Assembly (NCBI GenBank): GCA_047639475.1
Contig: JBLIOD010000011.1
Coordinates: 1-58,833 of the forward strand
DNA: 58,833 nucleotides
From: JAAELZ01 sp047639475
GTDB lineage: Bacteria > Pseudomonadota > Gammaproteobacteria > Arenicellales > Poriferihabitantaceae
Direction: 5' to 3'
A program made the position numbers and the translations under genes. The notes below the pieces were generated by a model that saw only the letters and a list, made by a program, of their open reading frames with translations, ran no database searches and was not told the DNA's origin. Positions 1-8,802 of this stretch are shown one piece after another; the first letter of the stretch is position 1, and each line of letters begins with the position of its first letter.

Positions 1-2
1 AC

Positions 3-791
3 TTTAAAGTACACCACGCCGATAAAGACTACGTCGTGCGACTGGGTGACGATATACCTGAGCACTTGGTATGGAGAGATAACGAAGGATCCAGTTCCAT
101 CACCGCTGCACAATGCGGCTTCTCACCTGCTGTATTCCACCGCGAAGCAGGTGTATTGGTTATAGAATTCATCGACGGTAAAGTGTTCACTGAAGACGAT
201 GTTAAACAGCCGCATAATTTGAAACGAATTGTGAGTTTGTTGCAAGATTTTCATCACAAAATGCCGCGGCAGTTTAGCAGTTATCCCACCTTATTTTGGG
301 TGTTCCAAGTACTACGCCACTACAACAATAAACTAGCGGATAAGCACAGCCCTCATATGGCCGAGATGGCTGAATATATGCAAATTAGCGACCAGCTCGA
401 ATCGGCAGTTGGCCCTATTTCACTGGTATTTGGACACAACGACTTATTGGCCGCCAACTTTATTGATGATGGAGATAAAATTTGGTTGATCGACTTTGAT
501 TACGCCGGATTTAATAGCCCACTTTTTGACTTAGCCAACCTTGCCTCTAACAGTGAACTACCCGTAGTCGATGAGAAGGTCATGCTAGAGCAATATTTTG
601 ACCTAGCCGTCGACGATCAAACTTGGCACCGGTACAACGCAATGAAATGTGCTTCTTTGTTGCGAGAAACAGTTTGGTCGATGGTCTCAGAACACTACTC
701 TAAACTGGACTTCGACTTCACTCCCTATACCGTAGAAAACCGAGATCGGTTTGAACGCGTTTACGATAATTATCAAATCCAATTTAAATAA
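3..791 (+). CDS. Choline/ethanolamine kinase-like phosphotransferase, 5' end cut by window edge
   Basis: The reading frame is open from base 3, so the true start lies left of the window; the first in-frame GTG at 36 lies inside the family's conserved YVVRLG strand and is not a credible start. The protein-kinase-like fold shows the Brenner motif HNDLLAANF (catalytic Asp, Mg-binding Asn) and the following metal motif LIDFDYAG, then SPLFDLAN, which is the choline/ethanolamine kinase version rather than the antibiotic-kinase version. Family members transfer the ATP gamma-phosphate to choline or a related amino alcohol in the cytoplasm. The stop shares a base with the next start (TAATG), so it is co-translated with the FAD/GcvT dehydrogenase, suggesting a role in methylated-amine metabolism. 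The substrate is inferred, not visible. Confidence 0.8.
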   Translation, partial: FKVHHADKDYVVRLGDDIPEHLVWRDNEGSSSITAAQCGFSPAVFHREAGVLVIEFIDGKVFTEDDVKQPHNLKRIVSLLQDFHHKMPRQFSSYPTLFWVFQVLRHYNNKLADKHSPHMAEMAEYMQISDQLESAVGPISLVFGHNDLLAANFIDDGDKIWLIDFDYAGFNSPLFDLANLASNSELPVVDEKVMLEQYFDLAVDDQTWHRYNAMKCASLLRETVWSMVSEHYSKLDFDFTPYTVENRDRFERVYDNYQIQFK

Positions 792-3193
792 TGACTGACT
801 TACTTCCCACTCACACTCAAATTGTCGTTATTGGCGGTGGCATTATCGGTTGCTCTACTGCCTATCACCTAGCGAAAAATCATAATGCCGATGTGATATT
901 GCTGGAACAAGGTACCTTAACCTGCGGCACCACCTTTCATGCCGCAGGCCTTGTTGGGCAACTGCGCTCAAGTGCCTCGATTACTCGCTTGCTGAAATAC
1001 AGTGTTGAGCTGTATGAAAACCTTGAAAAGGAAACAGGCTTGGCGACAGGGTGGAAACAAAACGGCGGTTTACGCTTAGCGAACAACCAAGCCCGTTGGA
1101 CAGAAATTAAACGCCAAGCCACCACCGCGCACTCTTTTGGCTTAGAGATGGAATTGTTAACACCACAAGAAGCACAAGCACTTTGGCCTATTATGGATAG
1201 TTCTGATCTAGTCGGCGCAGCCATGTTGCCCACCGATGGCCAAGCCAATCCTTCTGATATTACCCTTTCGCTCGCCAAGGGCGCCCGTATGCATGGCGCT
1301 AAAATAATTGAGAACATCCACGTATCGCAAGTGGTTGTCGATAAAGGGCGCGTTGTCGGCGTCGAAACCGAACAAGGCATCATTCATTGCGAAAAAGTGG
1401 TTAATTGCGCGGGACAATGGGCTAAACAACTTGGTTTAAAGAATGGCGTCAATGTACCTTTGCAATCGATGCAACATCAATACTTGGTGACAGAAGCCAT
1501 CGAGGGTGTGCCCAAGGGTTTGCCCACCTTACGTGACCCAGACAGAATGACTTACTTCAAAGAGGAGGTCGGCGGTTTGGTCATGGGCGGTTACGAACCT
1601 AACCCCATGGTGTGGGAAACCATGCCCGTTCCCAAGACCTTTTCTTTTTCTTTGCTTGATGAAGACTGGGATCATTTTGAACAATTGATGGCGCAAGCAA
1701 TGATCCGCGTACCCAGTTTAGCCACAGCAGGCGTTAAAAGTATGATCAATGGCCCGGAGTCGTTCACCCCCGACGGTAACTTTATTTTGGGCGAAGCGCC
1801 CGAAGTACAAAACTACTTTGTTGGCGCTGGGTTTAACGCCTTTGGGATTGCTTCAGCGGGCGGCGCAGGTTTTGCATTGGCAGACTGGGTCGTTAACGGC
1901 GAACAACCCATGGACTTATGGGCTGCTGATATTAAACGCTTTAGCACTGTGCACCATGATCACGATTGGGTAAAGCGGCGCACGATTGAAGCTTGCTCAC
2001 GACATTACACCATGGCGTGGCCTCATGAAGAACTTGATAGTTGCCGGCCTACGCTGACTTCCCCTTTATATAAACTATTGAAAGACCAAGGTGCTTGCTT
2101 TGGTTCAAAGCTGGGTTGGGAACGGCCTAATTGGTTTGCACCAGAAGGTGTTGAAGCCGTAGATTCCCCTTCGTTTGGACGAGCAAACTGGTTCAATCAC
2201 GTCGGCAATGAGCATAATGCATGCCGAAAAAATGCGGCGCTATTTGATCAAAGCTCTTTCGCTAAATTTGAAGTAAGCGGTAAAGATGCCTGTGCTGCTT
2301 TGAACTGGATATGCGCTAACCAAATTGATGTCGAAGTTGGCAAAGTTGTTTATACCCAACTACTCAACTCTCGAGGAGGCATAGAATGTGATTTGACCAT
2401 TACGCGTCTAGCAAAATCCCATTTTTACATCGTCACGGGGACGGGTTTCCGTACCCATGATTTTTCGTGGATATCTGACCACATACCGCAAAACTCGGAA
2501 GTGATTCTGCGAGATGTCACTGAACAATGGGGCACCCTTTCGTTGATGGGTCCTAAATCACGTGCAATATTGAGTACTGTGACCGACACGCCGTTGTCTA
2601 ATAAGGCATTCCCTTTCTCAACCGTTCAATCCATTGGCATTAATGGCATCAACGTTAACGCGGCGCGCATGTCTTATGTAGGCGAACTAGGGTGGGAATT
2701 ACATATTCCCATCGACGAAATGCAGACAGTGTACACCGCGTTGATAAGCGCCGGAAACATGTTTGGAATTGTTAACGCAGGTTATCGAGCCATTGAAAGT
2801 TTGCGGTTAGAAAAAGGCTACCTCGCCTGGAGCAGCGACATCACACCTAACGACACCCCGCTAGAAGCAGGATTACAGTGGGCAACCAAACTAGATACCG
2901 ATATCCCATTTATCGGCAGAGACGCACTGGAAAAGCAAACGGGCAAACTCAATAAAAGAATGTGTCATTTCGGTATTGCAAACCCCAATATTGTCTTAAG
3001 TGGGCGAGAAACCATATTACGAAACGGGCAAGCAGTGGGTTACGTGACATCTGCGGGCTGGGGTTATTCTGACAATAAAAATATTGCTTACGGTTATGTG
3101 AAAAATGAAAAAGGCGTAAGCGATAAATTCCTTCAAGAAGGTGAGTATCAGCTGGAAGTGGCGTGTGAACTGATACCCTGCTATCTCTTGTAA
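791..3193 (+). CDS. FAD-dependent dehydrogenase with GcvT domain (dimethylglycine/sarcosine dehydrogenase family)
   Basis: An 800-residue two-domain enzyme. Residues about 10-370 are a DAO-type FAD domain with the dinucleotide motif GGGIIGCSTAYHLA and the motif TTFHAAGL, whose His aligns with the covalently flavinylated His of dimethylglycine dehydrogenases. Residues about 425-800 are an aminomethyltransferase (GCV_T plus GCV_T C-terminal) domain that binds folate; YVGELGWELHIP and the E-S-LRLEKGY segment are typical. The family oxidatively demethylates N-methylated glycines and passes the C1 unit to tetrahydrofolate. It overlaps the upstream kinase-like stop by one base. It is a clear paralogue of the 821-residue protein at 55993-58458. 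DMG, sarcosine or another N-methyl amine could be the substrate. Confidence 0.88.
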   Translation: MTDLLPTHTQIVVIGGGIIGCSTAYHLAKNHNADVILLEQGTLTCGTTFHAAGLVGQLRSSASITRLLKYSVELYENLEKETGLATGWKQNGGLRLANNQARWTEIKRQATTAHSFGLEMELLTPQEAQALWPIMDSSDLVGAAMLPTDGQANPSDITLSLAKGARMHGAKIIENIHVSQVVVDKGRVVGVETEQGIIHCEKVVNCAGQWAKQLGLKNGVNVPLQSMQHQYLVTEAIEGVPKGLPTLRDPDRMTYFKEEVGGLVMGGYEPNPMVWETMPVPKTFSFSLLDEDWDHFEQLMAQAMIRVPSLATAGVKSMINGPESFTPDGNFILGEAPEVQNYFVGAGFNAFGIASAGGAGFALADWVVNGEQPMDLWAADIKRFSTVHHDHDWVKRRTIEACSRHYTMAWPHEELDSCRPTLTSPLYKLLKDQGACFGSKLGWERPNWFAPEGVEAVDSPSFGRANWFNHVGNEHNACRKNAALFDQSSFAKFEVSGKDACAALNWICANQIDVEVGKVVYTQLLNSRGGIECDLTITRLAKSHFYIVTGTGFRTHDFSWISDHIPQNSEVILRDVTEQWGTLSLMGPKSRAILSTVTDTPLSNKAFPFSTVQSIGINGINVNAARMSYVGELGWELHIPIDEMQTVYTALISAGNMFGIVNAGYRAIESLRLEKGYLAWSSDITPNDTPLEAGLQWATKLDTDIPFIGRDALEKQTGKLNKRMCHFGIANPNIVLSGRETILRNGQAVGYVTSAGWGYSDNKNIAYGYVKNEKGVSDKFLQEGEYQLEVACELIPCYLL

Positions 3194-3290
3194 GATGCTG
3201 TAACTCGTTGCAAATAAAGCATCTGCACAATTTTAATGGACTCAGAATTCTCTCATGCGGATTGCTCAGCCCCAAGACCTACAGTACCGT

Positions 3291-4328
3291 TTAGCGCCAG
3301 TCTAAAACCACCTTCCCACTGGACCCTTGGTTCATCGCCTCGAAAGCACTAGCAAATTGATCAATCGGCAAGCGATGAGTTATCACGCCGCGCACATCCA
3401 AACCGTTTTGTAACATCGCGATCATCTTGTACCACGTTTCAAATATTTCTCTGCCGTAGACGCCTTTGATCGTGATCGCTTTGAACACAATACGCGACCA
3501 ATCTACCGGCGATTTTCCTGGCGGAATACCAAGCAGCGCTATCTTACCGCCCATAACCATTGCTTCGATCATCTGGTCCATTGCTTGTTGACTGCCAGAC
3601 ATTTCAAGACCGACGTCAAACCCCTGCTTTAGCCCGAGTTCCGCGACCACCTCGGCTAAACTTTCTTTTAGTGGATTGACCGAGCGAACATCTGCAACTC
3701 GACTCGCCAATGCTAATCGATCGTCATTGATATCGGTGATCACAACATTTCGCGCACCAGCATGCCTAGCAACCGCAGCTGCCATAATACCTATCGGTCC
3801 CGCTCCGGTCACCAATACATCTTCGCCTATTAAATTGAAACTTAACGCCGTGTGCACTGCGTTGCCCAGTGGATCGAGTATCGATCCAATTTCATCGTCG
3901 ATATCATCAGGCAGTGGTACCACGTTAAAAGCCGGCAGTCGCAAGTATTCAGCAAATGCACCTGGTTCATTGACGCCTATGCCGCGTGTTTCAGGGTCCA
4001 GGTGAAATTTTCCTGCGCGAGACTGCCTAGACTGCTTGCCGATTAAATGTCCTTCGCCAGAGCATCGCTGGCCGACATCTAAATCCGTCACGGCTGAACC
4101 TAACTCAACAATTTCTCCGCTGAATTCGTGGCCCGTTATCAGAGGGACCGGGACCGTTTTTTGCGCCCACTCATCCCACTTCCAAATATGTAAATCCGTG
4201 CCACAAATGGCTGTTTTGTTTATGCGTATCAACACATCTTCAGGGCCTATTTCTGGAATGGCTTCGTTTTGCATCCAAATGCCCGGCTCTGCTTTTGATT
4301 TAACCAATGCCTTCATTAAATTGCTCAT
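3291..4328 (-). CDS. tdh: L-threonine 3-dehydrogenase
   Basis: A 345-residue zinc-type medium-chain dehydrogenase that oxidises L-threonine to 2-amino-3-ketobutyrate with NAD+. Visible parts: catalytic zinc region AICGTDLHIWKWDEW (Cys42) and GHEFSGE (His67, Glu68), a Rossmann motif GAGPIGIMAA, and the family-typical GEGH block near residue 95. The four cysteines of the structural-zinc lobe found in E. coli Tdh are all replaced here (GKQSRQSRAG followed by HLDP). The start overlaps the kbl stop by four bases (ATGA), so it is the second gene of a kbl-tdh operon; together they convert threonine to glycine and acetyl-CoA. The convergent dehydrogenase gene ends 97 bases away. Confidence 0.95.
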   Translation of the reverse strand: MSNLMKALVKSKAEPGIWMQNEAIPEIGPEDVLIRINKTAICGTDLHIWKWDEWAQKTVPVPLITGHEFSGEIVELGSAVTDLDVGQRCSGEGHLIGKQSRQSRAGKFHLDPETRGIGVNEPGAFAEYLRLPAFNVVPLPDDIDDEIGSILDPLGNAVHTALSFNLIGEDVLVTGAGPIGIMAAAVARHAGARNVVITDINDDRLALASRVADVRSVNPLKESLAEVVAELGLKQGFDVGLEMSGSQQAMDQMIEAMVMGGKIALLGIPPGKSPVDWSRIVFKAITIKGVYGREIFETWYKMIAMLQNGLDVRGVITHRLPIDQFASAFEAMNQGSSGKVVLDWR

Positions 4329-5527
4329 GTTAATACCCCAGATTGCTTGCCCGCTTGTTCAAAAGCCCCTAAAGCAAAGTCTAGATCCTTTTTAGTCAAC
4401 GACGCATTCATTTGTGTCCGAATACGCGCCTTGCCCATTGGCACCACCGGAAAAAAGAAGCCTGAAACATATACTCCTAAAGCGTAAAGCTTCGTTGCCA
4501 TTTGCTGTGCAAGTTTGGCATCCCCTAGCATGACAGGAATGATCGGGTGCTCACCTTCAAGAAGATCAAATCCTAGTTCTGTCAGCCCTTTGCGCCAATA
4601 GCTTGCATTGTCGAACAGTTGTCTTCGCAAGTCATCACCTTGTTCGACCAAATGTAAAGCGGCTAATCCCGCCGTCACCACCATGGGGGGCAGTGAATTA
4701 GAAAACAGATAGGGACGAGCACGTTGACGTAATAGGTCTATCACAGCCTGTGGCCCGGCAATGTAACCGCCTATTGCGCCGCCAAGTGCTTTACCCAAGG
4801 TACCTGTAAGGATATCTACATCGACATTGAAATGAGCCGGTGTGCCCTTCCCTTTGGGCCCCATAAACCCGGTCGCATGACAATCATCAACCATCATCAT
4901 TGCATCGTATTTTTGTGCCAGTGCTTTTATATCTGGTAGATTAGCCAAATAACCATCCATTGAAAAAACTCCGTCTGTGGCGATCAATATAAAGCGAGCT
5001 CCCTCTTTTTTTGCTAAACGTAGTTGAGTTTCTAAATCACCCATGTCTGAGTTGGCAAATAGATAGCGTTTTGCCTTACATAAGCGAATGCCATCAATAA
5101 TGGAGGCATGATTAAGAGAATCCGAAATGATGGCATCTTCTGGACCTAGCAAAGGTTCAAACAGACCACCGTTTGCATCAAAACAAGCTGCAAACAAAAT
5201 AGCGTCTTCCTTATCCAGAAACTTAGCTAATCGTTGCTCTAATTGACGGTGTATGTCTTGCGTACCGCAGATAAATCTCACTGAGGCCATTCCATAGCCG
5301 TAGTCATCCAGACCATGTTTAGCAGCTTCAATCAAACTGGGGTGATCTGCTAGTCCAAGATAGTTATTGGCGCATAAGTTAATGATATTGTCGCGCGAAA
5401 TTCCTTGATCAATCACCTGAATTTTCGCGCCCTGTGGGGAAATGATTTCACGTTCCCGCTTCAATAGACCATTGCTTTCGATTTCAACTAAAGTACTTGA
5501 TAAGTGATTTAAAAAATGAGTTGTCAT
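4325..5527 (-). CDS. kbl: Glycine C-acetyltransferase (2-amino-3-ketobutyrate CoA ligase)
   Basis: A 400-residue PLP enzyme of the alpha-oxoamine synthase family. It cleaves 2-amino-3-ketobutyrate with CoA to glycine and acetyl-CoA. The PLP lysine lies in LTGTLGKALGGAIGGY, and the cofactor-binding Asp and His in MMVDDCHATGFMG; NLCANNYLGLADHP near residue 50 is the family N-terminal signature. Length is as in E. coli Kbl (398). It is the first gene of the kbl-tdh operon and is divergent from an Lrp/AsnC-type regulator at 5710, an arrangement that suggests local control by an amino-acid-responsive regulator. Confidence 0.96.
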   Translation of the reverse strand: MTTHFLNHLSSTLVEIESNGLLKREREIISPQGAKIQVIDQGISRDNIINLCANNYLGLADHPSLIEAAKHGLDDYGYGMASVRFICGTQDIHRQLEQRLAKFLDKEDAILFAACFDANGGLFEPLLGPEDAIISDSLNHASIIDGIRLCKAKRYLFANSDMGDLETQLRLAKKEGARFILIATDGVFSMDGYLANLPDIKALAQKYDAMMMVDDCHATGFMGPKGKGTPAHFNVDVDILTGTLGKALGGAIGGYIAGPQAVIDLLRQRARPYLFSNSLPPMVVTAGLAALHLVEQGDDLRRQLFDNASYWRKGLTELGFDLLEGEHPIIPVMLGDAKLAQQMATKLYALGVYVSGFFFPVVPMGKARIRTQMNASLTKKDLDFALGAFEQAGKQSGVLT

Positions 5528-5595
5528 TTTGCGCTCTTCTTCGGGTTGAATGTGATGCCAGTCAATAGAAAGTTATTGCTAGCAAAGAATCATAA

Positions 5596-5613
5596 CCTTT
5601 TACCTTGAAAAGG
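5596..5613. promoter_or_regulatory. Inverted repeat in the kbl / Lrp-type regulator intergenic region
   Basis: CCTTTT, six bases, AAAAGG lies about 70 bases from the kbl start and 96 from the regulator start. A position between divergent genes and A/T-rich symmetry would suit an Lrp-family operator, but six-base arms are weak evidence. Confidence 0.25.
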
Positions 5614-5709
5614 TGCTTCTAAATTACGCTACTTTCGCCACTTTTAAAGAAGGTTCTCCTGTTGTATCATGTTTTTACAGACACTTTACTTACTCACTAA
5701 CCTATTCCT

Positions 5710-6174
5710 ATGAATCCTTATACGCTCGACAGCACCGATCAAAAGATCATTCGCGAATTGAAAAATGAAGCACGTGTTAGTAATGCCGAACTGGCTAGAC
5801 GTGTTGGCCTATCACAATCGCCCTGCTGGACGCGTGTGAAGAACTTAGAAGACCGTGGTGTGATTACGGGCTATCAAGCCGTTATAAGCCAAAAGGCTTT
5901 AGGGCGTGGGGAAATTATGATGGTTCAAGTATCAATGGACAGGCATGATGATAAAAGTTTTTCGATCGCTGAAGAGGCTATCCGTGAAATACCGGAAGTG
6001 ATCGAAGCACATCTATGCGCCGCAGAATTCGACTTTCTCATCAAAATATCGGTTAAAGATACCAAAGAATTCGAGCAATTCTTGAAACAGAAAATTTACA
6101 AAATACCGGGCATTAAGAACGTGCGTTCAATATTGTGTATACGTGATATTTTGAAAGAAGAACCCGCTGGTTAA
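5710..6174 (+). CDS. Lrp/AsnC family transcriptional regulator
   Basis: A 154-residue protein with an N-terminal winged helix-turn-helix (residues about 7-65: LDSTDQKIIRELKNEARVSN, then AELARRVGLSQSPCWTRV) and a C-terminal RAM/AsnC ligand-binding and oligomerisation domain (about 68-150). Such regulators form octamers or hexadecamers and respond to amino acids. It is transcribed divergently from kbl-tdh, separated by 182 bases, so control of threonine/glycine metabolism is the natural guess; in E. coli, Lrp represses kbl-tdh. It is not the global Lrp by sequence alone. Confidence 0.92.
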   Translation: MNPYTLDSTDQKIIRELKNEARVSNAELARRVGLSQSPCWTRVKNLEDRGVITGYQAVISQKALGRGEIMMVQVSMDRHDDKSFSIAEEAIREIPEVIEAHLCAAEFDFLIKISVKDTKEFEQFLKQKIYKIPGIKNVRSILCIRDILKEEPAG

Positions 6175-6203
6175 CACCAAGTTCAAATCGTCAATTTTTT
6201 TAA

Positions 6204-6224
6204 CAAAGCCCAACGAGGGCTTTG
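6204..6224. terminator. Hairpin between converging genes
   Basis: Perfect 8-bp stem CAAAGCCC / GGGCTTTG with loop AACGA, between the regulator stop (6174) and the maeB stop (6309). A T-run lies on the plus strand just before the stem, so neither strand has a proper T-tail after the hairpin. A second perfect 8-bp inverted repeat (CGATCGCA 6264-6271, TGCGATCG 6284-6291) follows. One or both probably end transcription. Confidence 0.45.
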
Positions 6225-6308
6225 CTGCAGCAAGGTCATATGTCGCTTTACCCACCTTTCCTACGATCGCACAGTGAGTCTGTTGCGATCGACTCGCTCA
6301 ATAACCGA

Positions 6309-8606
6309 TTACGAAGTTAGGTCTAATGAAGCCTTTTCATGAGCTTGGGCATCGGCTACCGCAATCGCTGTCATATTAAGCATACCGCGCACGCTAGCTG
6401 AATTGGTTACAACATGAATGGGAAGATCAGAACCAATCAAGATAGGTCCAACTGACACGCCACGACCTAACATTTTAAGTAGGTTGTATGAGATATGCGC
6501 TGCATCGGCGTTAGGCATGATAAGTGTATTTGCGACGCCTGTCAGCGTACTTTCTGGCATGGCTAACGACCGCAATTTCTCAGATAAAGCTGTATCAGCA
6601 TGCATTTCACCGTCAACCTCTAACTCTGGCGCTCGTTCTTTAACGATCGCTAAGGCGTCACGAATGCGTTGGGCTGAACCCGCTTCTTTCATGCTACCGA
6701 AATTGGAACGAGACAACAGAGCCACTTTAGGGGTAATACCAAATCGTTCAACTGCCTTAGAGACATCGATAGTCAGTTGGGCCAATTCATTGGCACCTTG
6801 GTCAGTAGAAACGTGCGTATCCGAGATAAAAAACGTACCACTCGGCAAAGCCAACACCATTACTGAAGCCAATTGCTTTGCCCCTGCGCGCAGCCCAACT
6901 ACCTTTTTGACATCAGATAAATGTTTGGCATATTTCCCAACCGTACCGACTAGCATGGCCTCTGCATAACCTAGTTTCACTAACAAGGAACCCACAACCG
7001 TGGTATTACTGGTTACCGTAGACTTAGCCGTAGCGGGTGTCGCACCTCTTCTACCCATCAAGCGTTGGTACTCTTGCCAACAAGCCTTGAAGTGCGGATT
7101 GTTCAATGGGTCAATGATTTCAAAGTCCGTATCTACTTCAAGTGAGAACCCTAATTTTTTTATTTGGCTTAGAATCATCTCCTTTCTTCCTAATAAAACA
7201 GGAAAAGCCAGCTTTTGATTGACCACTTGTTGTACGGCTTGCAAGGTAAGACGGCGCTCACCTTCAACGTAGACAACGCGCTTGGGGTTCGATCGAGCTT
7301 GAGTCATTATCGGCTTCATTAAAGAACCCGACTTATAGACAAACTCCGTTAAGTCTTCAACATACCCCTCAAAATCTCTAATAGGTCGGGTGGCGACACC
7401 TGAATCCATGGCGGCCTTAGCGACCGCTGGTGCGATCTCAACAATTAAACGTGGGTCAAATGGCTTCGGAATAAGGTTATCTGGACCGAATGAGCCACTC
7501 GTGCCACCATAAGCCATGTCCACCTCTTGCGTGGGGGCTCGCTTGGCTAAATTAGCGATCGCATCAACCGCAGCAATTTTCATCGCTTCGTTAATCACTG
7601 TCGCACCTACGTCCAGCGCGCCGCGAAACAGGAAGGGGAAACACAGCACGTTATTAACTTGATTCGGGTAATCAGAACGCCCTGTCGCAATAATGGCGTT
7701 TGGACGTACTGCCAGCGCCTTCTCAGGCAATATTTCAGGCTCTGGATTTGCCAAAGCCAAGATGACCGGTGAATCAGCCATCAGCTTGATATCTTCAGGC
7801 TGGATAATACCTGCCGCCGAAAGGCCGAGAAAAATATCCGCACCGGTTAGCGCCTCTAACAACGATAGTTCTTTTTCTTGTGTCGCATAAACTTCTTTAT
7901 ATTCGTCCATGCCCTTCTCACGACCTTTACGAATCATGCCTTTGCTGTCAAAAATAGTGACATTCTCGCGCGGCAAACCCATTTCAACCAATAAGTTCAA
8001 ACACGCTAACGAGGCTGCGCCGGCGCCGGTAGCTACCAGCTTTATAGTTTCTAATTGCTTGCCGTTAATGAACAGAGCATTTCGTACAGCAGCGGCCACG
8101 ATAATCGCCGTACCGTGCTGATCATCATGGAACACCGGAATATTCATTTGCTCACGCAAGGCCTTTTCTACGATGAAACATTCGGGTGCACTAATATCTT
8201 CTAAGTTAATGCCACCGAAGGTAGGCTCCAGGCTGCGAATTATCTCAATTAACTTGTCCGCACGCTTTTCAGCAATCTCAATGTCAAAAACGTTGATGCC
8301 TGCAAACTTCTTGAACAAGACTGCTTTACCTTCCATCACTGGCTTGGAAGCCAGAGGGCCAATATCGCCCAGACCCAGCACCGCTGTGCCGTTTGTGATG
8401 ACCGCAACCAGATTCCCTCTCGCTGTTAGAAAAGCAGCTTCGTTCTCATCTTTCTCTATTTCCAAGCAAGCTGCTGCAACACCCGGTGAGTACGCTAGTG
8501 AAAGGTCACGCTGCGTGGCCAGTGGTTTAGTCGCAACCACTTCGAGTTTTCCGTAAGGAGCGCGTCGGTGGTAACTAAGGGAGGGTTTTGAGAAGTCTTC
8601 AGCCAT
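6309..8606 (-). CDS. maeB: NADP-dependent malic enzyme with phosphotransacetylase-like C-terminal domain
   Basis: A 765-residue MaeB-type enzyme. It decarboxylates malate to pyruvate and makes NADPH. The malic N-terminal domain (about 15-160, with LAYSPGVAAAC and GLGDIGPLASKPVMEGK) is followed by the NAD(P)-binding domain (about 165-400, VATGAGAASLACLN) and a phosphotransacetylase-like domain (about 430-755) that in MaeB acts as an acetyl-CoA-sensing regulatory part. Length is normal. It stands alone: 196 bases separate it from purA upstream, with a terminator for purA in that gap, so maeB must have its own promoter between about 8607 and 8696. Confidence 0.95.
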   Translation of the reverse strand: MAEDFSKPSLSYHRRAPYGKLEVVATKPLATQRDLSLAYSPGVAAACLEIEKDENEAAFLTARGNLVAVITNGTAVLGLGDIGPLASKPVMEGKAVLFKKFAGINVFDIEIAEKRADKLIEIIRSLEPTFGGINLEDISAPECFIVEKALREQMNIPVFHDDQHGTAIIVAAAVRNALFINGKQLETIKLVATGAGAASLACLNLLVEMGLPRENVTIFDSKGMIRKGREKGMDEYKEVYATQEKELSLLEALTGADIFLGLSAAGIIQPEDIKLMADSPVILALANPEPEILPEKALAVRPNAIIATGRSDYPNQVNNVLCFPFLFRGALDVGATVINEAMKIAAVDAIANLAKRAPTQEVDMAYGGTSGSFGPDNLIPKPFDPRLIVEIAPAVAKAAMDSGVATRPIRDFEGYVEDLTEFVYKSGSLMKPIMTQARSNPKRVVYVEGERRLTLQAVQQVVNQKLAFPVLLGRKEMILSQIKKLGFSLEVDTDFEIIDPLNNPHFKACWQEYQRLMGRRGATPATAKSTVTSNTTVVGSLLVKLGYAEAMLVGTVGKYAKHLSDVKKVVGLRAGAKQLASVMVLALPSGTFFISDTHVSTDQGANELAQLTIDVSKAVERFGITPKVALLSRSNFGSMKEAGSAQRIRDALAIVKERAPELEVDGEMHADTALSEKLRSLAMPESTLTGVANTLIMPNADAAHISYNLLKMLGRGVSVGPILIGSDLPIHVVTNSASVRGMLNMTAIAVADAQAHEKASLDLTS

Positions 8607-8696
8607 TTAAAAAAATCAAGGTTAAAAAGGTTGCGTTTAATCATAGCGCTTTGAAGCTTTAGAAGCTAACGCATGATGCTAACCGTCAAGATTAAA

Positions 8697-8715
8697 ATGG
8701 CGCCCTAGGCGCCAT
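8697..8715 (-). terminator. Rho-independent terminator after purA
   Basis: On the minus strand an 8-bp perfect stem ATGGCGCC / GGCGCCAT with a three-base loop is followed by TTTTAATCTT. It lies 88 bases after the purA stop and would end the hflK-hflC-DUF2065-purA transcript. Confidence 0.75.
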
Positions 8716-8802
8716 GTATCAAGTTCCGCTGCTGGTAGACCCAATCAGTTACCTTCAGCTCGCCAACATTGGCTCAAAATTGAGCCCTGCATGTATTGAA
8801 AA

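Noticed and set aside
937..1383. 148-codon minus-strand frame inside the FAD/GcvT gene
   Set aside because: Shadow of a strongly coding plus-strand gene with clear domain motifs.
6264..6291. Perfect inverted repeat containing CGATCG, considered as a HIP1-like element or protein site
   Set aside because: It occurs once, between converging genes, where a terminator-type hairpin is the simpler reading.
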